A stretch of 64,000 nucleotides of DNA, from contig JAVJRK010000012.1 of the NCBI GenBank assembly GCA_040218445.1, positions 186,001 to 250,000 of the forward strand. Direction: 5' to 3'. The stretch's first letter is position 1; every line of letters begins with the position of its first letter. Both the position numbers and the translations under genes were made by a program. Under the pieces are notes generated by a model. The model saw nothing but the letters and a program-made list of their open reading frames with translations, was not told where the DNA came from and ran no database searches. This document shows, piece after piece, positions 17,789-26,464 of this stretch. This stretch comes from UBA1479 sp040218445. GTDB taxonomy: Bacteria; Pseudomonadota; Alphaproteobacteria; Rhodospirillales; Casp-alpha2.

Positions 17789-17902
17789 ATGGAAACCTGG
17801 AAAGCCCATATTGCCGCCTTTATCGTTGCCCTGCCTTTGACGCTGGGTATTCTCGCGCTCGAAGCCGCCTTCAACCTTCGCGGAACCTTGATCGGCTTTT
17901 AA
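17789..17902 (+). CDS. Small single-span membrane protein (37 aa)
   Basis: A short frame with an excellent ribosome site (AGAAAGGAG at 17772-17780, 8 bases before the ATG). It starts METWKAHIAAF, continues as one hydrophobic helix (about residues 7-27) and ends NLRGTLIGF with a positively charged turn. It lies between an FAH gene and a convergent DUF2927 gene, with only 14 bases to the latter's stop. Most annotation pipelines would miss it. Function unknown; the ribosome site and transmembrane composition are the evidence that it is real. Confidence 0.6.
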   Translation: METWKAHIAAFIVALPLTLGILALEAAFNLRGTLIGF

Positions 17903-17916
17903 GCCGCCGGGCGGGC

Positions 17917-18726
17917 CTATTTTCCGGGGCGGATTTCGCTGAGAATTTTCGCCGCCGTGGGAACGGCCTGGGCTTCGAGCATGCCCGGCGTCATCCGCTT
18001 GTCGTACAGCAGGCGCAGAAGCCATTTATCTGCATCCGTCATATCCACATGCGCACTGTCGTCGGAGAAAATCGAGAAGCTGAGACCGGGCACGTCATTG
18101 ATCAGTCCCATGACCTGCGTGATTTCCTCGACCACACAGGCGCGCAGGAATAGATCCGGATTGACCTTCACCTTGCCGTAATCGACGCGTGTCGTGATTT
18201 CTGCCGGAACGGCCACATAAGCGAACCGCAACGCCCCCGTTTTCTTGATCCGCATGCGGCCATGGCAAAACCCCAAATTGGTCATGCGCTTCGTATCAGC
18301 CGCCTTAAAGGCCCCTTTGGTTCGTTTCTCGACCATGGCCGGAAGGTCTTTCTTCGGTGCATAGAACACCAGGACGTTGATCGGGATCTTGGACACATTG
18401 GGGGCCAAGCGTTTTTCCCGGCGCATGACGTCCGAATACACCAGATTTACCGGATGGCCGCTGACCTTGGTCAACGTTCCCACGGTTTCCAGAATCAGTT
18501 TCTCGAATAGCGGCGGATACCCCTTGCCGATCACGGCGATATTGATCGGGTCCGTCCACTTGATCACACGCGGGATACGTTTTTCATGTTCCGAGCCAAG
18601 GGCGACGCCGGCAAAGGCCTTAACCAGATCCGCGTTGGAAACATCCTGTGCCCGCGCGTCCCCGGCAGCGGCTGCCCCCAGAAAAAAGGCGCCCGCCAGA
18701 ACCAATTTGCGCATGGAGAAAAACAT
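17917..18726 (-). CDS. DUF2927 domain secreted protein
   Basis: 269 aa. A signal peptide is clear: MRKLVLAGAFFLGAAAAGDARAQ (cleavage after ARAQ or nearby, written in two parts by charge and hydrophobic core). The mature part begins with SNADLVKAFAGVALGSE and contains RVIKWTDPINIAV and CVVEEITQVMGLINDVPG, the DUF2927 signature with Cys and the EE pair. DUF2927 proteins resemble inactive or unusual secreted metalloproteases. I start at ATG 18726, which has AGGA upstream; ATG 18714 is possible. The gene is only 24 bases after the first degenerate EAL paralogue and is probably the last gene of that run. Confidence 0.8.
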   Translation of the reverse strand: MFFSMRKLVLAGAFFLGAAAAGDARAQDVSNADLVKAFAGVALGSEHEKRIPRVIKWTDPINIAVIGKGYPPLFEKLILETVGTLTKVSGHPVNLVYSDVMRREKRLAPNVSKIPINVLVFYAPKKDLPAMVEKRTKGAFKAADTKRMTNLGFCHGRMRIKKTGALRFAYVAVPAEITTRVDYGKVKVNPDLFLRACVVEEITQVMGLINDVPGLSFSIFSDDSAHVDMTDADKWLLRLLYDKRMTPGMLEAQAVPTAAKILSEIRPGK

Positions 18727-18750
18727 CAAGGTATCCTAGCAAGGAACCCC

Positions 18751-19941
18751 TTAGCGCACCATGTCGTCGATGTAGAAGCCTTGGAACATGGTGATCCCGC
18801 AGGAATGCCCCACCTTGATGGCGGCTTCGTCATCGACCCGAGCCAGCACCATGACCGTGCCGCGCTGCTGCATCCCGTGAATGATTTCCTTCATTTGCGG
18901 CAGGCTGTTTTCCGTTCCCGGCCGCCAGAAAATCTTGGCAAGTTTGGCGCCCAGACGCGGCAAATCCAAAATCCCCAGGCTTTCCGGAATAATGGCATCG
19001 ACGGCGACCGTACCGCCGCGCGAAGCAATCAACTCGGCCGCAGTCTGAAACTGGTCAAAGTTCTGCAGGATGTTTTCGGCCCGGAATTCCAGGACCAGAC
19101 TGCTGAGCGCCTTTTCACCCTTGTCCAGCAAGTTCTGGAAAGAATGGGTGAACACCGTTTCCACATTCAGATTCAATGATGCCTTGGCCCGGTCCGGGTT
19201 CACTTCGTCAAAACAATCGATCAACATCTGATCCAGGGATCGTGTCAGATGCTGGAACACCAGGCCGGCACCACGAAAATCGACGTTGGTCAAAATGTGC
19301 TGGCGGATCATCTCGACCGAGATGAAATATTCCTTCATCACCGGCATAGGCTCTTTGCCCGGCGCGATCAGAACCGTCGCCTGGGACCGGATGAAGTTGT
19401 CCGTGAAGGCCTTCTTGCCCATTTTGCGCATGCCGTCGCGCACGACCTGAATATCGCTTTCACGCAGGGGCCGGGTTTCGCCCGTGCCGACGCCCGCTTC
19501 CTTGGCCCGGTCATCGAAGGTTTCCAGAAACTTGATGGCATTGCCGATACGGCCCTGCAGGCTGATGATGCGCAGCATGCGCGACTGATCAATCTGTCCG
19601 AAATATTCGGGGAAGTTCTGCTGGATAACACGGATCAGATCGACCTTGAGCTCCGACGTCCATTCCATCTGGTTGTAGTCGTTGAGCTTCATCAGCAGCG
19701 CCGTATCCGTATTGGTCAGGCGGTAGACCTCGGCGCCGCGCCGTTCGCGCGACCGCTCGAAAGACTCATCGGTTTTCTTGCGCAGCTGTTGGTCTTCTTC
19801 CTCGGACATGCCGAGGGTCGAGAAACTGACCAGCACCAGATGGCTGATCTCTTCCGCCCCGCCCTTCCAATGCTTCAATCGCGTCAGGAGCTTGAGATGC
19901 TCGCCGCCACCGCCGCCGCCGCTGGAACTCGATTCAGCCAT
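18751..19941 (-). CDS. Degenerate GGDEF-EAL-like protein, tandem paralogue 1
   Basis: 396 aa, third in transcription order of three tandem paralogues. After a Ser/Gly-rich leader, residues about 32-110 look like a worn GGDEF domain: HLVLVSFS for the first strand and VYRLTNTDTALLMKL where RxGGDEFxxLL would be. Residues about 195-395 match an EAL domain in order: EYFISVEMIRQ (for EALLR), SLNLNVETVF (for VNLSAxxL), LVLEFRAENI (for LELTE), VAVDAIIPESLG (for IALDDFGTGxS), LAKIFW (for IKID) and MFQGFYID (for xQGYxFx). Most metal-binding acids are lost, so cyclic-di-GMP turnover is unlikely. A role as binding protein or regulator is inference. A TTGACA lies just before its start; no ribosome site is obvious. 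Confidence 0.75.
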   Translation of the reverse strand: MAESSSSGGGGGGEHLKLLTRLKHWKGGAEEISHLVLVSFSTLGMSEEEDQQLRKKTDESFERSRERRGAEVYRLTNTDTALLMKLNDYNQMEWTSELKVDLIRVIQQNFPEYFGQIDQSRMLRIISLQGRIGNAIKFLETFDDRAKEAGVGTGETRPLRESDIQVVRDGMRKMGKKAFTDNFIRSQATVLIAPGKEPMPVMKEYFISVEMIRQHILTNVDFRGAGLVFQHLTRSLDQMLIDCFDEVNPDRAKASLNLNVETVFTHSFQNLLDKGEKALSSLVLEFRAENILQNFDQFQTAAELIASRGGTVAVDAIIPESLGILDLPRLGAKLAKIFWRPGTENSLPQMKEIIHGMQQRGTVMVLARVDDEAAIKVGHSCGITMFQGFYIDDMVR

Positions 19942-20071
19942 GAAATTGTCAACCCGTTGCCATTTAAGTCTAATTTTGGTTCATACGATGGGCACCACGC
20001 AAGAACTATGCCTGCATCGACATGCACTGGATAAATTATTCATGATGCCTAAGGCCCCCGGCGTGACGTGT

Positions 20072-21259
20072 TTATAGCAGCATATGTTCGATATGCAGCC
20101 CCTGAAACGCGGTAATACCGCATTCGCGCCCAACCCGCAGGCCCAATTCCGAATCGACCCGGCACAGCACCACGATACATCCCGCGTCCTGGGCCTGTTT
20201 GATGACCCCGCGGTTGCGGGCCAAGGTTTCCATCCCGCTTTCGCGCCATACGATCTTGGCAATATTGGCTTTGAAGCCGGCCAGGTTAAGAACCGACAGC
20301 GTCGCCGGGTCGATGATGTCGATCGCGATATTGCCGCCCAGGGCACGGACCGCCGAATGCGCGGCCTCGAACTTTCGTAAATCGCGAAGAACGTCCGCCA
20401 TTCGCAATTCGACAATGATATTGGAAAGCTTGGCCGGACCATTGGCCGCGACGAACTTCTGAAACGCCGCCCCTTCAACCGATTCCAAGGTCAGGTTCAA
20501 GGAACACTTCGCACCCTCGGGGTTGAAATGCCGGTACATGCCGAGCATCAGGGGATCAAGGGCCAAGGTCAGTTGCGGGAACAAGGGATCGGATTCATGG
20601 ATGCTGACATTCTTCAAAATCTCCGACCCCAACAAATCCATGCGCATATAATATTCCTGCGCAATCGTGACCGGCGGTTTTTCCCCGGAGATCAGAACGA
20701 TCGACTGCCCCTGCACGTAGTTGTCGGAAAACTTCTTGTCGCCTTCCTTGGCATGAACCCCACGGACCGTTTGCCCGTCGGATGAACTGAGCGCGCGCAC
20801 CCCGCTTGCCCCTGTAATCACCCCCTGTTCGATGGCCCGCTCCTCGAAGGCTTCAAGAAAACGGACGGCGTTCGCCATTTGCGTCGTGACGTCGATGGTC
20901 CGCACGATCTTTGACTGATCGACCTTGGCGAAGCTTTCCGGTGCTTCTTCCTGCAGAATCTTGAACAGGCTCATCTTCAGTTCCTGCGGAACCTCCATCC
21001 TGTTCATCTCGGTCATCTTGGCGAGGATCGCGATATTGGTCGGTGAAAGCTGATAAGCCTCGCCGCCACGCACCCGGGCCACCCGGGCGTGCAGTTCGGC
21101 GATCTCGTCCATCAGATAATCATCGTCGTCCGGCAGCCCCAGATCAGACAGATCGACCAACAGCAAGGTGTTCAGGTCGGCCTTCTTACCGCCCATCGCC
21201 CGCAGCTTTTTAAGAAGATCCCCCGCGTCACCCGCCAAAGATGAAGAGCCGATTGCCAT
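20072..21259 (-). CDS. Degenerate GGDEF-EAL-like protein, tandem paralogue 2
   Basis: 395 aa, the middle and most divergent copy. The order of elements is the same as in the flanking copies: AYQLSPTNIAILAKM in the GGDEF position, EYYMRMDLLGSEIL, CSLNLTLESVEG, IIVELRMADVL, IAIDIIDPATLSVLNL, IAKIVW and FQGLHIEHML in the EAL-like half. The second acids of the LELTE and DDFG positions are missing. The N-terminus is AVGSSSL-type and lacks the Gly run of copy 1. Gaps of about 112 and 130 bases separate it from its neighbours, so each copy may have its own promoter. Function is unknown; retention of fold elements without catalysis suggests ligand or protein binding. Confidence 0.75.
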   Translation of the reverse strand: MAIGSSSLAGDAGDLLKKLRAMGGKKADLNTLLLVDLSDLGLPDDDDYLMDEIAELHARVARVRGGEAYQLSPTNIAILAKMTEMNRMEVPQELKMSLFKILQEEAPESFAKVDQSKIVRTIDVTTQMANAVRFLEAFEERAIEQGVITGASGVRALSSSDGQTVRGVHAKEGDKKFSDNYVQGQSIVLISGEKPPVTIAQEYYMRMDLLGSEILKNVSIHESDPLFPQLTLALDPLMLGMYRHFNPEGAKCSLNLTLESVEGAAFQKFVAANGPAKLSNIIVELRMADVLRDLRKFEAAHSAVRALGGNIAIDIIDPATLSVLNLAGFKANIAKIVWRESGMETLARNRGVIKQAQDAGCIVVLCRVDSELGLRVGRECGITAFQGLHIEHMLL

Positions 21260-21371
21260 ATTCTGATCCCGTATCCTCTACCCAACCCGGCCTTTCCGGC
21301 CTTATGCAGTCCTGTTCGGACCTTTACCTGCTTGTCTTCCCGACACCCCGGCCCGTCATTATCCCCGGCAG

Positions 21372-22574
21372 CTACCCCAGCAGCTTATCTACGTGATAGC
21401 CCTGGAACCGCTGAATTCCCAGGCTTTGCCCAACCTGGATCGCCTGTTCGTCATCGACATGGGCCAAAACCATCACCGTGCCGCCTTCCTGCATGATGCG
21501 AATGTCATCCTTGGCTTCAAGGAAGCGTTCCTCGGCATCGCTGCGCCACATCAGCTTCGCCATCTTTACATTCAAGCGGTGCAGATTAACCACACCCAGG
21601 GTTTCCGGCTGCACATTGTCGATGGCGACGACGCCGCCTTTTTTCTGAATCAGGTCGCAAGCCGTCTGAAATTGGCTGAAATGCTGCAGCATGTTGTCCT
21701 GGCGGAATTCGACGACGGCACCGGCCAATCCGTCCTTGCCGCCGTCGCGTAAAAAGTGATCGAACGCATTGGTGAAGACCGTTTCCACATTCATGTTCAG
21801 GGAAGTCTTGGCCCGATCCCCCATGAGCGAGCTGATGCAATACAACAAGGCCTGATCGAAGGTCAGGGTCAGTTGGTTGAAGACATTCCCCGTGCCCCGG
21901 ATATCGACACCGCGCAGGATCGACTGCTTCAGCAAATCCACGCCCACATAATATTCCGTCATGATCGGCTTGGCGGCCTGGCCCGGCGCAATCATCGCGG
22001 CACTTTGCGACCGGATATACCGCTTGCCGAATTCGCGCGGCCCCAACTTGCGTAATGCGTCGCGAAGTTTCTGGATATCGGGCATACCGAGCGGCCGTTC
22101 GCCCTCTTCATTGGCGCCGGTTTCCTTGCTGCGGTCGCCATAGGCTTCAAGGAAACGTTTCGCGGCTTCCAGCCGGGCCCCCAGGTCAAGCGGCCGGATC
22201 AGCCGCGCCTGATCGATCTTGGAAAAATGTTCCGGCAGATGGTTCTGGATCACCCGCATGATGTCGACCTTCAGGTCCATCATGGTTTCCATGCGGTTGA
22301 AATCGGCCAGTTTGATCAAAATCGCTGTGTCCAGGTCGGACAGTTTGTACACATGTCCGCCCCTGGAATGCACGAAGGTCAGAAACGCGCCTTCAAGTGC
22401 TTCCTGAACACGCGTCTGCTCGTCCGGCCCGCCCAGGGTGGTGAATGAGATCAGCAACAGATGATTGACGTCGGAATCGGCCGCCGACCAATGGTTCAGT
22501 ACCTCCATCAGGTCGTGGATGGTTTCGATCTCGCCGCCGGGATCGCTGCTGGTACCCGCATTGAGGGTTTCCAA
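21372..22574 (-). CDS. Degenerate GGDEF-EAL-like protein, tandem paralogue 3
   Basis: 400 aa, first in transcription order and closest to copy 1 (shared LNxNVETVFTxxF, QFQTAxxLI and RGTVMVLAxVDDE-like words). Marks are VYKLSDLDTAILIKL (worn GGDEF), EYYVGVDLLKQ, VVEFRQDNML, VAIDNVQPETLG, MAKLMW and FQGYHVDKLL. The start is a TTG at 22574, six bases after a strong AGGAGG (22581-22586); the frame has no nearby ATG. It follows the sensor kinase gene by about 137 bases on the same strand. Together the three copies give 1.2 kb repeats that have diverged far enough to be recognisable mainly at protein level. Confidence 0.75.
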   Translation of the reverse strand: METLNAGTSSDPGGEIETIHDLMEVLNHWSAADSDVNHLLLISFTTLGGPDEQTRVQEALEGAFLTFVHSRGGHVYKLSDLDTAILIKLADFNRMETMMDLKVDIMRVIQNHLPEHFSKIDQARLIRPLDLGARLEAAKRFLEAYGDRSKETGANEEGERPLGMPDIQKLRDALRKLGPREFGKRYIRSQSAAMIAPGQAAKPIMTEYYVGVDLLKQSILRGVDIRGTGNVFNQLTLTFDQALLYCISSLMGDRAKTSLNMNVETVFTNAFDHFLRDGGKDGLAGAVVEFRQDNMLQHFSQFQTACDLIQKKGGVVAIDNVQPETLGVVNLHRLNVKMAKLMWRSDAEERFLEAKDDIRIMQEGGTVMVLAHVDDEQAIQVGQSLGIQRFQGYHVDKLLG

Positions 22575-22711
22575 GGTCAACCTCCTCTGAGGCGGTCATG
22601 CGTCCGCCCTGCCGGCACCGATCCCCTCCCGGCGCCGCGAAGCAGTATAACCTCAAAATAAAACCCTTCGCCAACAAGGCTTTAGTTATAGGTATTCGCC
22701 TGAATTTCGGA

Positions 22712-24211
22712 TCATGACCGGCGGCCTTCCGGCAAGGGCAGGAACATCATGACCCGCAGCCCCTTGGGCGTCAGGTTTTCCAGCCGGACATCCCCGCCAT
22801 GGGCGCGCAGGATGTTGCGTGCGATCGACAACCCCAACCCGACACCGCCCGTCTCTGCGTTGCGCGAGGTCTCCAGCCGGGCAAACGGCTCGAACACCGC
22901 TTCGTGTTCCGCATCCGGAATGCCGGGCCCGTCGTCTTCCACGGCAATGGAGACCTGATTTTCATCCGCAGATACCGCGATCCGTGCCCGGTCGCCGTAA
23001 TAAGCACCGTTTTCCGCCACGTTGCGGATCGCCCGTTTCAATGCGGTCGGATGGCAGATCACATGCACCGGTTCCGCCGCATTGCACGAAACCTCAAGCC
23101 CCACATCCCCCAAGTCGTGGGCGATCTCGTTGCACAGGCCGGCAATATCCACCTCTTCCGCATCGCCGCCCGCCTGTTCGTCCCGGGCGAAGGCCAAGGT
23201 TGCTTCGGTGATGCGTTCCATCTCTTCCAAAATCGCCAGAATTTTCTCGCGGTTTTCCGCATCGTCCTTGATGAATTCGGCGCGCAGCCGCAAGGACGTC
23301 AGTGGCGTCCGCAGATCATGGCTGATCGCCGCCAGCATACGCGTACGGTCGGCAACGAACCGGTGCAGCCGTTCCTGCATGGTGTTAAAGGCCGCGGTCG
23401 TGCGGCGGATCTCGCTTGGCCCCGTGGGCGCCAGGGGGGGCGGCACCTCACCCCGACCCAAAGAATCGGCCGCCAGGGCAAGCTCACCCAAGGGGCGAGT
23501 CAAGCGCCGCACGATCAGGATACTGACCGCCGATACCGCCAGGATCGTCAGCAGGATCGCGGTCAGCCCCCGCAGGCCAAGGCTCTTGGGCGGGCGCGCC
23601 AGCAGGGCGCCGTTCAGCCACCGGCCGTCCGCCAAGGCAACGGACAGAGACAGCGAAACCGGCACGCCGTCGATTGCATTCGGTGCGCCCCTGCCCTCCT
23701 GTGCAGAAGGCATCTTTTCGCCTTCGCCGTCCTCGTGCAGGTGCCGTTTCCCGGAATGCCAGTCGCGGTGCAGGCGCTGAATGAATTCAGGGGCACGCAG
23801 CATGCGCGGATGTCCGTCATCCGTAACCTGCACCAGGACGGAACGCGCCGACCCGTTGTCGATCCGTTGAGCCAGCGACACCGCAAGTTCGTTGTCACGA
23901 AATGCTTCCGTGTCGGCATTGATGGGGCCATCCGCCGCGATCCAGAACCGCAGGCGCAGCGACGTGGCCGCGGTGACGACCATGTCGATCATCGCCGGAT
24001 CGTGCTGGCTGCCCGCGTAATCCAGCATGCGCACCAGGGATGCCGCCCGCTGCAGCACATGATCGCGGCGGGCACCGATGATCGCTTCGCGCCGCTCGGA
24101 AGCAAAAATCACGAAGCCGACAACCTGTGCCACGGCAATCGCCAGCAACAGCGAGGCAATCAATTGACCGGCAAGGGACCGGGGCAGGATCATGCGGAAA
24201 GCACGCTTCAT
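22712..24211 (-). CDS. Membrane sensor histidine kinase (EnvZ-like)
   Basis: 499 aa. Two membrane helices (about residues 15-38 and 215-235) frame a periplasmic sensor region with a His- and acid-rich stretch (LHRDWHSGKRHLHEDGEGE) that could bind a metal. A HAMP linker is followed by the HisKA box AAISHDLRTPLTSL, phospho-acceptor His near residue 298. The ATPase domain has NVAENGAYYG, DDGPGIP and GGVGLGLSIA. It begins at ATG 24211, overlapping the response regulator stop (ATGA), and shares an operon with it. Unlike most EnvZ proteins the sensor loop is unusually charged. The signal is unknown; the divergent calcium-binding-type gene suggests a divalent cation. Confidence 0.93.
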   Translation of the reverse strand: MKRAFRMILPRSLAGQLIASLLLAIAVAQVVGFVIFASERREAIIGARRDHVLQRAASLVRMLDYAGSQHDPAMIDMVVTAATSLRLRFWIAADGPINADTEAFRDNELAVSLAQRIDNGSARSVLVQVTDDGHPRMLRAPEFIQRLHRDWHSGKRHLHEDGEGEKMPSAQEGRGAPNAIDGVPVSLSLSVALADGRWLNGALLARPPKSLGLRGLTAILLTILAVSAVSILIVRRLTRPLGELALAADSLGRGEVPPPLAPTGPSEIRRTTAAFNTMQERLHRFVADRTRMLAAISHDLRTPLTSLRLRAEFIKDDAENREKILAILEEMERITEATLAFARDEQAGGDAEEVDIAGLCNEIAHDLGDVGLEVSCNAAEPVHVICHPTALKRAIRNVAENGAYYGDRARIAVSADENQVSIAVEDDGPGIPDAEHEAVFEPFARLETSRNAETGGVGLGLSIARNILRAHGGDVRLENLTPKGLRVMMFLPLPEGRRS

Positions 24212-24933
24212 TGATTCAACATCTCGACTGGGGCCGCGAAACTGTATCCCCCGCCCCAATGGGTCTTGATGAATTCGGGATTTTTCACGTCGCGTTCAAC
24301 CTTCTTACGAAGGCGGCTGACCTGATTGTCGATCGCCCGGTCGAACAGCTGGGCCGTGCGCCCGCGGGTCAGATCAAGCAGCTGATCCCGGTTCAGGACC
24401 CGGCCCGGATGGCGCACGAAAACGCCCAGCAGCAGGCATTCGCCTGTCGACAGCGTGATCGCATCGCCGCCGTCCGGGGTCAATGTCTGGGCTGCCGGAT
24501 CGAAGACCCAATCTCCGAACCGGAACCGCGTGCCCGGGGTCTCGGCTTCGGCCGGCGGCATCGCCCCCGCACGCCGTAACACGGCCTTGATCCGGGCCAG
24601 CAATTCACGCGGGTTGAACGGCTTGGTGACGTAATCGTCGGCCCCCATTTCCAGGCCGATGATGCGGTCCGTATCTTCCGCCATGGCGGTCAGCAGGATC
24701 ACGGGCAGGGATGTGGTCGCACGCAGATGGCGGCACAGCGACAGGCCATCCTCGCCCGGCATCATGATGTCCAACACGACCAGGTCAATCGCGCTGGTAT
24801 CCAGTGCCTCGCGCGCGGACGTGGCCCGGTCGGCCGTGGTCACCCGGTAGCCGTGTTCTTTCAAATAGCGCGCCAGAGCATCCCGAATGTCCGGGTGGTC
24901 ATCGACGACCAGGATATGTTCGCTGTCGGTCAT
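24208..24933 (-). CDS. OmpR-family response regulator
   Basis: 241 aa. Receiver domain with VVDDHPD and the phospho-aspartate in VVLDIMMPGEDG (D55), TAMAED and VTKPFNPREL for the switch residues. The C-terminal half is a winged helix (GDWVFDPAAQTLTPDGG, then RDQLLDLTRGR and RAIDNQVSRLRKKVE). I start at ATG 24933 because residues upstream in the frame precede any REC fold. It is divergent from the EF-hand gene, and a direct-repeat site lies between them, so it may regulate both that gene and itself. Confidence 0.94.
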   Translation of the reverse strand: MTDSEHILVVDDHPDIRDALARYLKEHGYRVTTADRATSAREALDTSAIDLVVLDIMMPGEDGLSLCRHLRATTSLPVILLTAMAEDTDRIIGLEMGADDYVTKPFNPRELLARIKAVLRRAGAMPPAEAETPGTRFRFGDWVFDPAAQTLTPDGGDAITLSTGECLLLGVFVRHPGRVLNRDQLLDLTRGRTAQLFDRAIDNQVSRLRKKVERDVKNPEFIKTHWGGGYSFAAPVEMLNQ

Positions 24934-24992
24934 GTCACATCCGTTCCAGGCCGCAACTATGCCGGACCGGCGGCATCGGGCGGACAAAAAAA

Positions 24993-25009
24993 TGTAACCA
25001 AATGTGTCA
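24993..25009. promoter_or_regulatory. Direct repeat, candidate OmpR-type operator
   Basis: TGTAACC (24993) and TGTGTCA (25003) are spaced by 10 bases, the one-turn spacing used by OmpR-family dimers. The site lies between the response regulator gene and the EF-hand gene, about 60 bases upstream of the former and 115 of the latter. Binding is inferred. Confidence 0.45.
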
Positions 25010-25122
25010 TCGCTTGCGGGTGCCACGTTTTGCGACAAAGCCGCCGGTTCCCGCCATATTCAGGCGACGTTTTCAGGGTCTTCTCTGTCCATCGCAAGCC
25101 AACGAAACAAAGGAGAACTTGA

Positions 25123-25602
25123 ATGACACGCCCCCATCGCATGAAACGTCATACCAAAGCCGCCCTGGGAATTCTGGTCGCCTCTGCCGTGATCGGCGGG
25201 ACCGCCTTCGCGGTCGATGCCGGCTATCGCGGCCATCACGGCAAATCCGCCGACCGGGCCGATTGGCTGTTCGACCGGTTCGACACCAACAACGACGGCA
25301 AGATCACCAAGGCCGAGATCGAGGCTTCGCGTAAAGGCTCGCTTGCCAAATACGATGCCGACAAGGACGGCCAGTTGTCGCTTGAGGAATTCCAAGGCCT
25401 GTTCACCGAAATCATGCGCCAGCGCATGGTTCGCATGTTCCAGAAGCTGGACCGCGACGGCGACGCCAAGGTCACCGATACCGAACTGACCCGCAAGATG
25501 GACCGCATGATGGCCCGGCTTGACCGGGACGATAACGGCGAGATCGAACGCAGCGAATTGAAACGCCGCCATAAACACCGCGACGGCGACCGCAAGCATT
25601 GA
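25123..25602 (+). CDS. Exported four-EF-hand protein
   Basis: 159 aa with an N-terminal signal sequence (basic start, hydrophobic core AALGILVASAVIGGTAFA, about residues 13-31). Four EF-hand loops are readable: 54-65 (DTNNDGKITKAE), 78-89 (DADKDGQLSLEE), 110-121 (DRDGDAKVTDTE) and 134-145 (DRDDNGEIERSE). The first two are canonical at positions 1, 3, 5 and 12; the third has Ala at position 6 in place of Gly, so it may bind weakly. The C-terminus is His/Lys/Arg-rich. Ribosome site AAAGGAG precedes the ATG. It is divergent from the two-component genes and followed by a strong terminator. A periplasmic calcium or metal buffer controlled by that system is a reasonable guess. Confidence 0.88.
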   Translation: MTRPHRMKRHTKAALGILVASAVIGGTAFAVDAGYRGHHGKSADRADWLFDRFDTNNDGKITKAEIEASRKGSLAKYDADKDGQLSLEEFQGLFTEIMRQRMVRMFQKLDRDGDAKVTDTELTRKMDRMMARLDRDDNGEIERSELKRRHKHRDGDRKH

Positions 25603-25640
25603 TCCATACCGCCGCCGGCGCCCCGCCTGCGGCAATCCTG

Positions 25641-25680
25641 GAAAACGCCGCGCCGCGCCCCGGTCGCGGCGTTTTCTTTT
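25641..25680 (+). terminator. Rho-independent terminator after EF-hand gene
   Basis: GAAAACGCCGCG (25641-25652) pairs perfectly with CGCGGCGTTTTC (25665-25676) around a 12-base loop, followed by TTTT. The A-rich left arm makes it usable on both strands. Confidence 0.85.
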
Positions 25681-25809
25681 GCCGACAGCGCGACAAGACC
25701 GCCCGCACCCTCCGGCAAGGGTCATCATTTTGGCGCACGTGCAGTTGATTTCCCCCCGGCCAGCGGGTTAAGTGAGCGCCACAAACATCAGCGGTTGGGA
25801 GCCGAGCCC

Positions 25810-26463
25810 ATGAAATTCTTCGTCGACACGGCCGATGTGGCCGAGATCAAACGCCTGAACGACACCGGTCTGGTGGACGGGGTCACCACCAACCCGTCGC
25901 TGATCGCCAAGTCGGGGCGCGATTTCATCGACGTGGTGAAAGAAATCTGCGCGACGGTCGACGGTCCCGTATCTGCCGAGGTCACGGCAACGGACGCCGA
26001 GGGCATGATCAACGAAGGCCGCAAGCTGGCCCAGGTCGCCGATAACGTCGCCGTCAAGGTGCCCCTGACCGAAGCAGGCCTTGTCGCCTGCAAAACCCTG
26101 TCCCAGGCCGGAACCCAGGTGAACGTGACCTTGTGTTTTTCCGCCGCCCAGGCATTGCTGGCGGCCAAGGCCGGTGCAGCCTTCATTTCGCCCTTTGTCG
26201 GGCGGCTTGACGATATCGGCCAGGACGGCATGAACCTGATCGGCGAGATCGTGGAGATTTATTCCAATTACGACTTCGCCACCGAGGTTCTGGTCGCGTC
26301 GGTGCGCTCGCCCCAGCATGTGGTCGATGCCGCGCGCATCGGCGCCGATGTCTGCACCCTGCCGCCGGGCGTGATCTGGCAATTGTTCAAGCACCCGTTG
26401 ACGGACAAGGGCCTGGAAGCCTTCCTGAAGGATTGGGAAAAGACCGGGCAGTCGATCCTCTGA
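25810..26463 (+). CDS. Transaldolase / fructose-6-phosphate aldolase family protein
   Basis: 217 aa, the length of the small transaldolase/FSA group. MKFFVDTADVAEIKRLNDTG, TTNPSLIAKSGRDF and VAVKVPLTEAGLVACKTLS, with the Schiff-base lysine in VKVPLT (near residue 86), are diagnostic. YISPFVGR-type sequence occurs as FISPFVGRLDDIGQDG. It moves a dihydroxyacetone unit between sugar phosphates in the non-oxidative pentose phosphate pathway. The ATG at 25810 is the family start; the frame begins slightly upstream at 25795. It stands alone and is followed closely by a convergent PAS gene. Confidence 0.93.
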   Translation: MKFFVDTADVAEIKRLNDTGLVDGVTTNPSLIAKSGRDFIDVVKEICATVDGPVSAEVTATDAEGMINEGRKLAQVADNVAVKVPLTEAGLVACKTLSQAGTQVNVTLCFSAAQALLAAKAGAAFISPFVGRLDDIGQDGMNLIGEIVEIYSNYDFATEVLVASVRSPQHVVDAARIGADVCTLPPGVIWQLFKHPLTDKGLEAFLKDWEKTGQSIL

Positions 26464-26464
26464 C

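Noticed and set aside
22799..24214. Long 471-codon plus-strand frame opposite the sensor kinase gene
   Set aside because: It lies exactly antisense to a kinase with all family motifs; its translation is rich in Arg, Gly and Gln with no fold signature. It is a shadow frame of GC-rich DNA.
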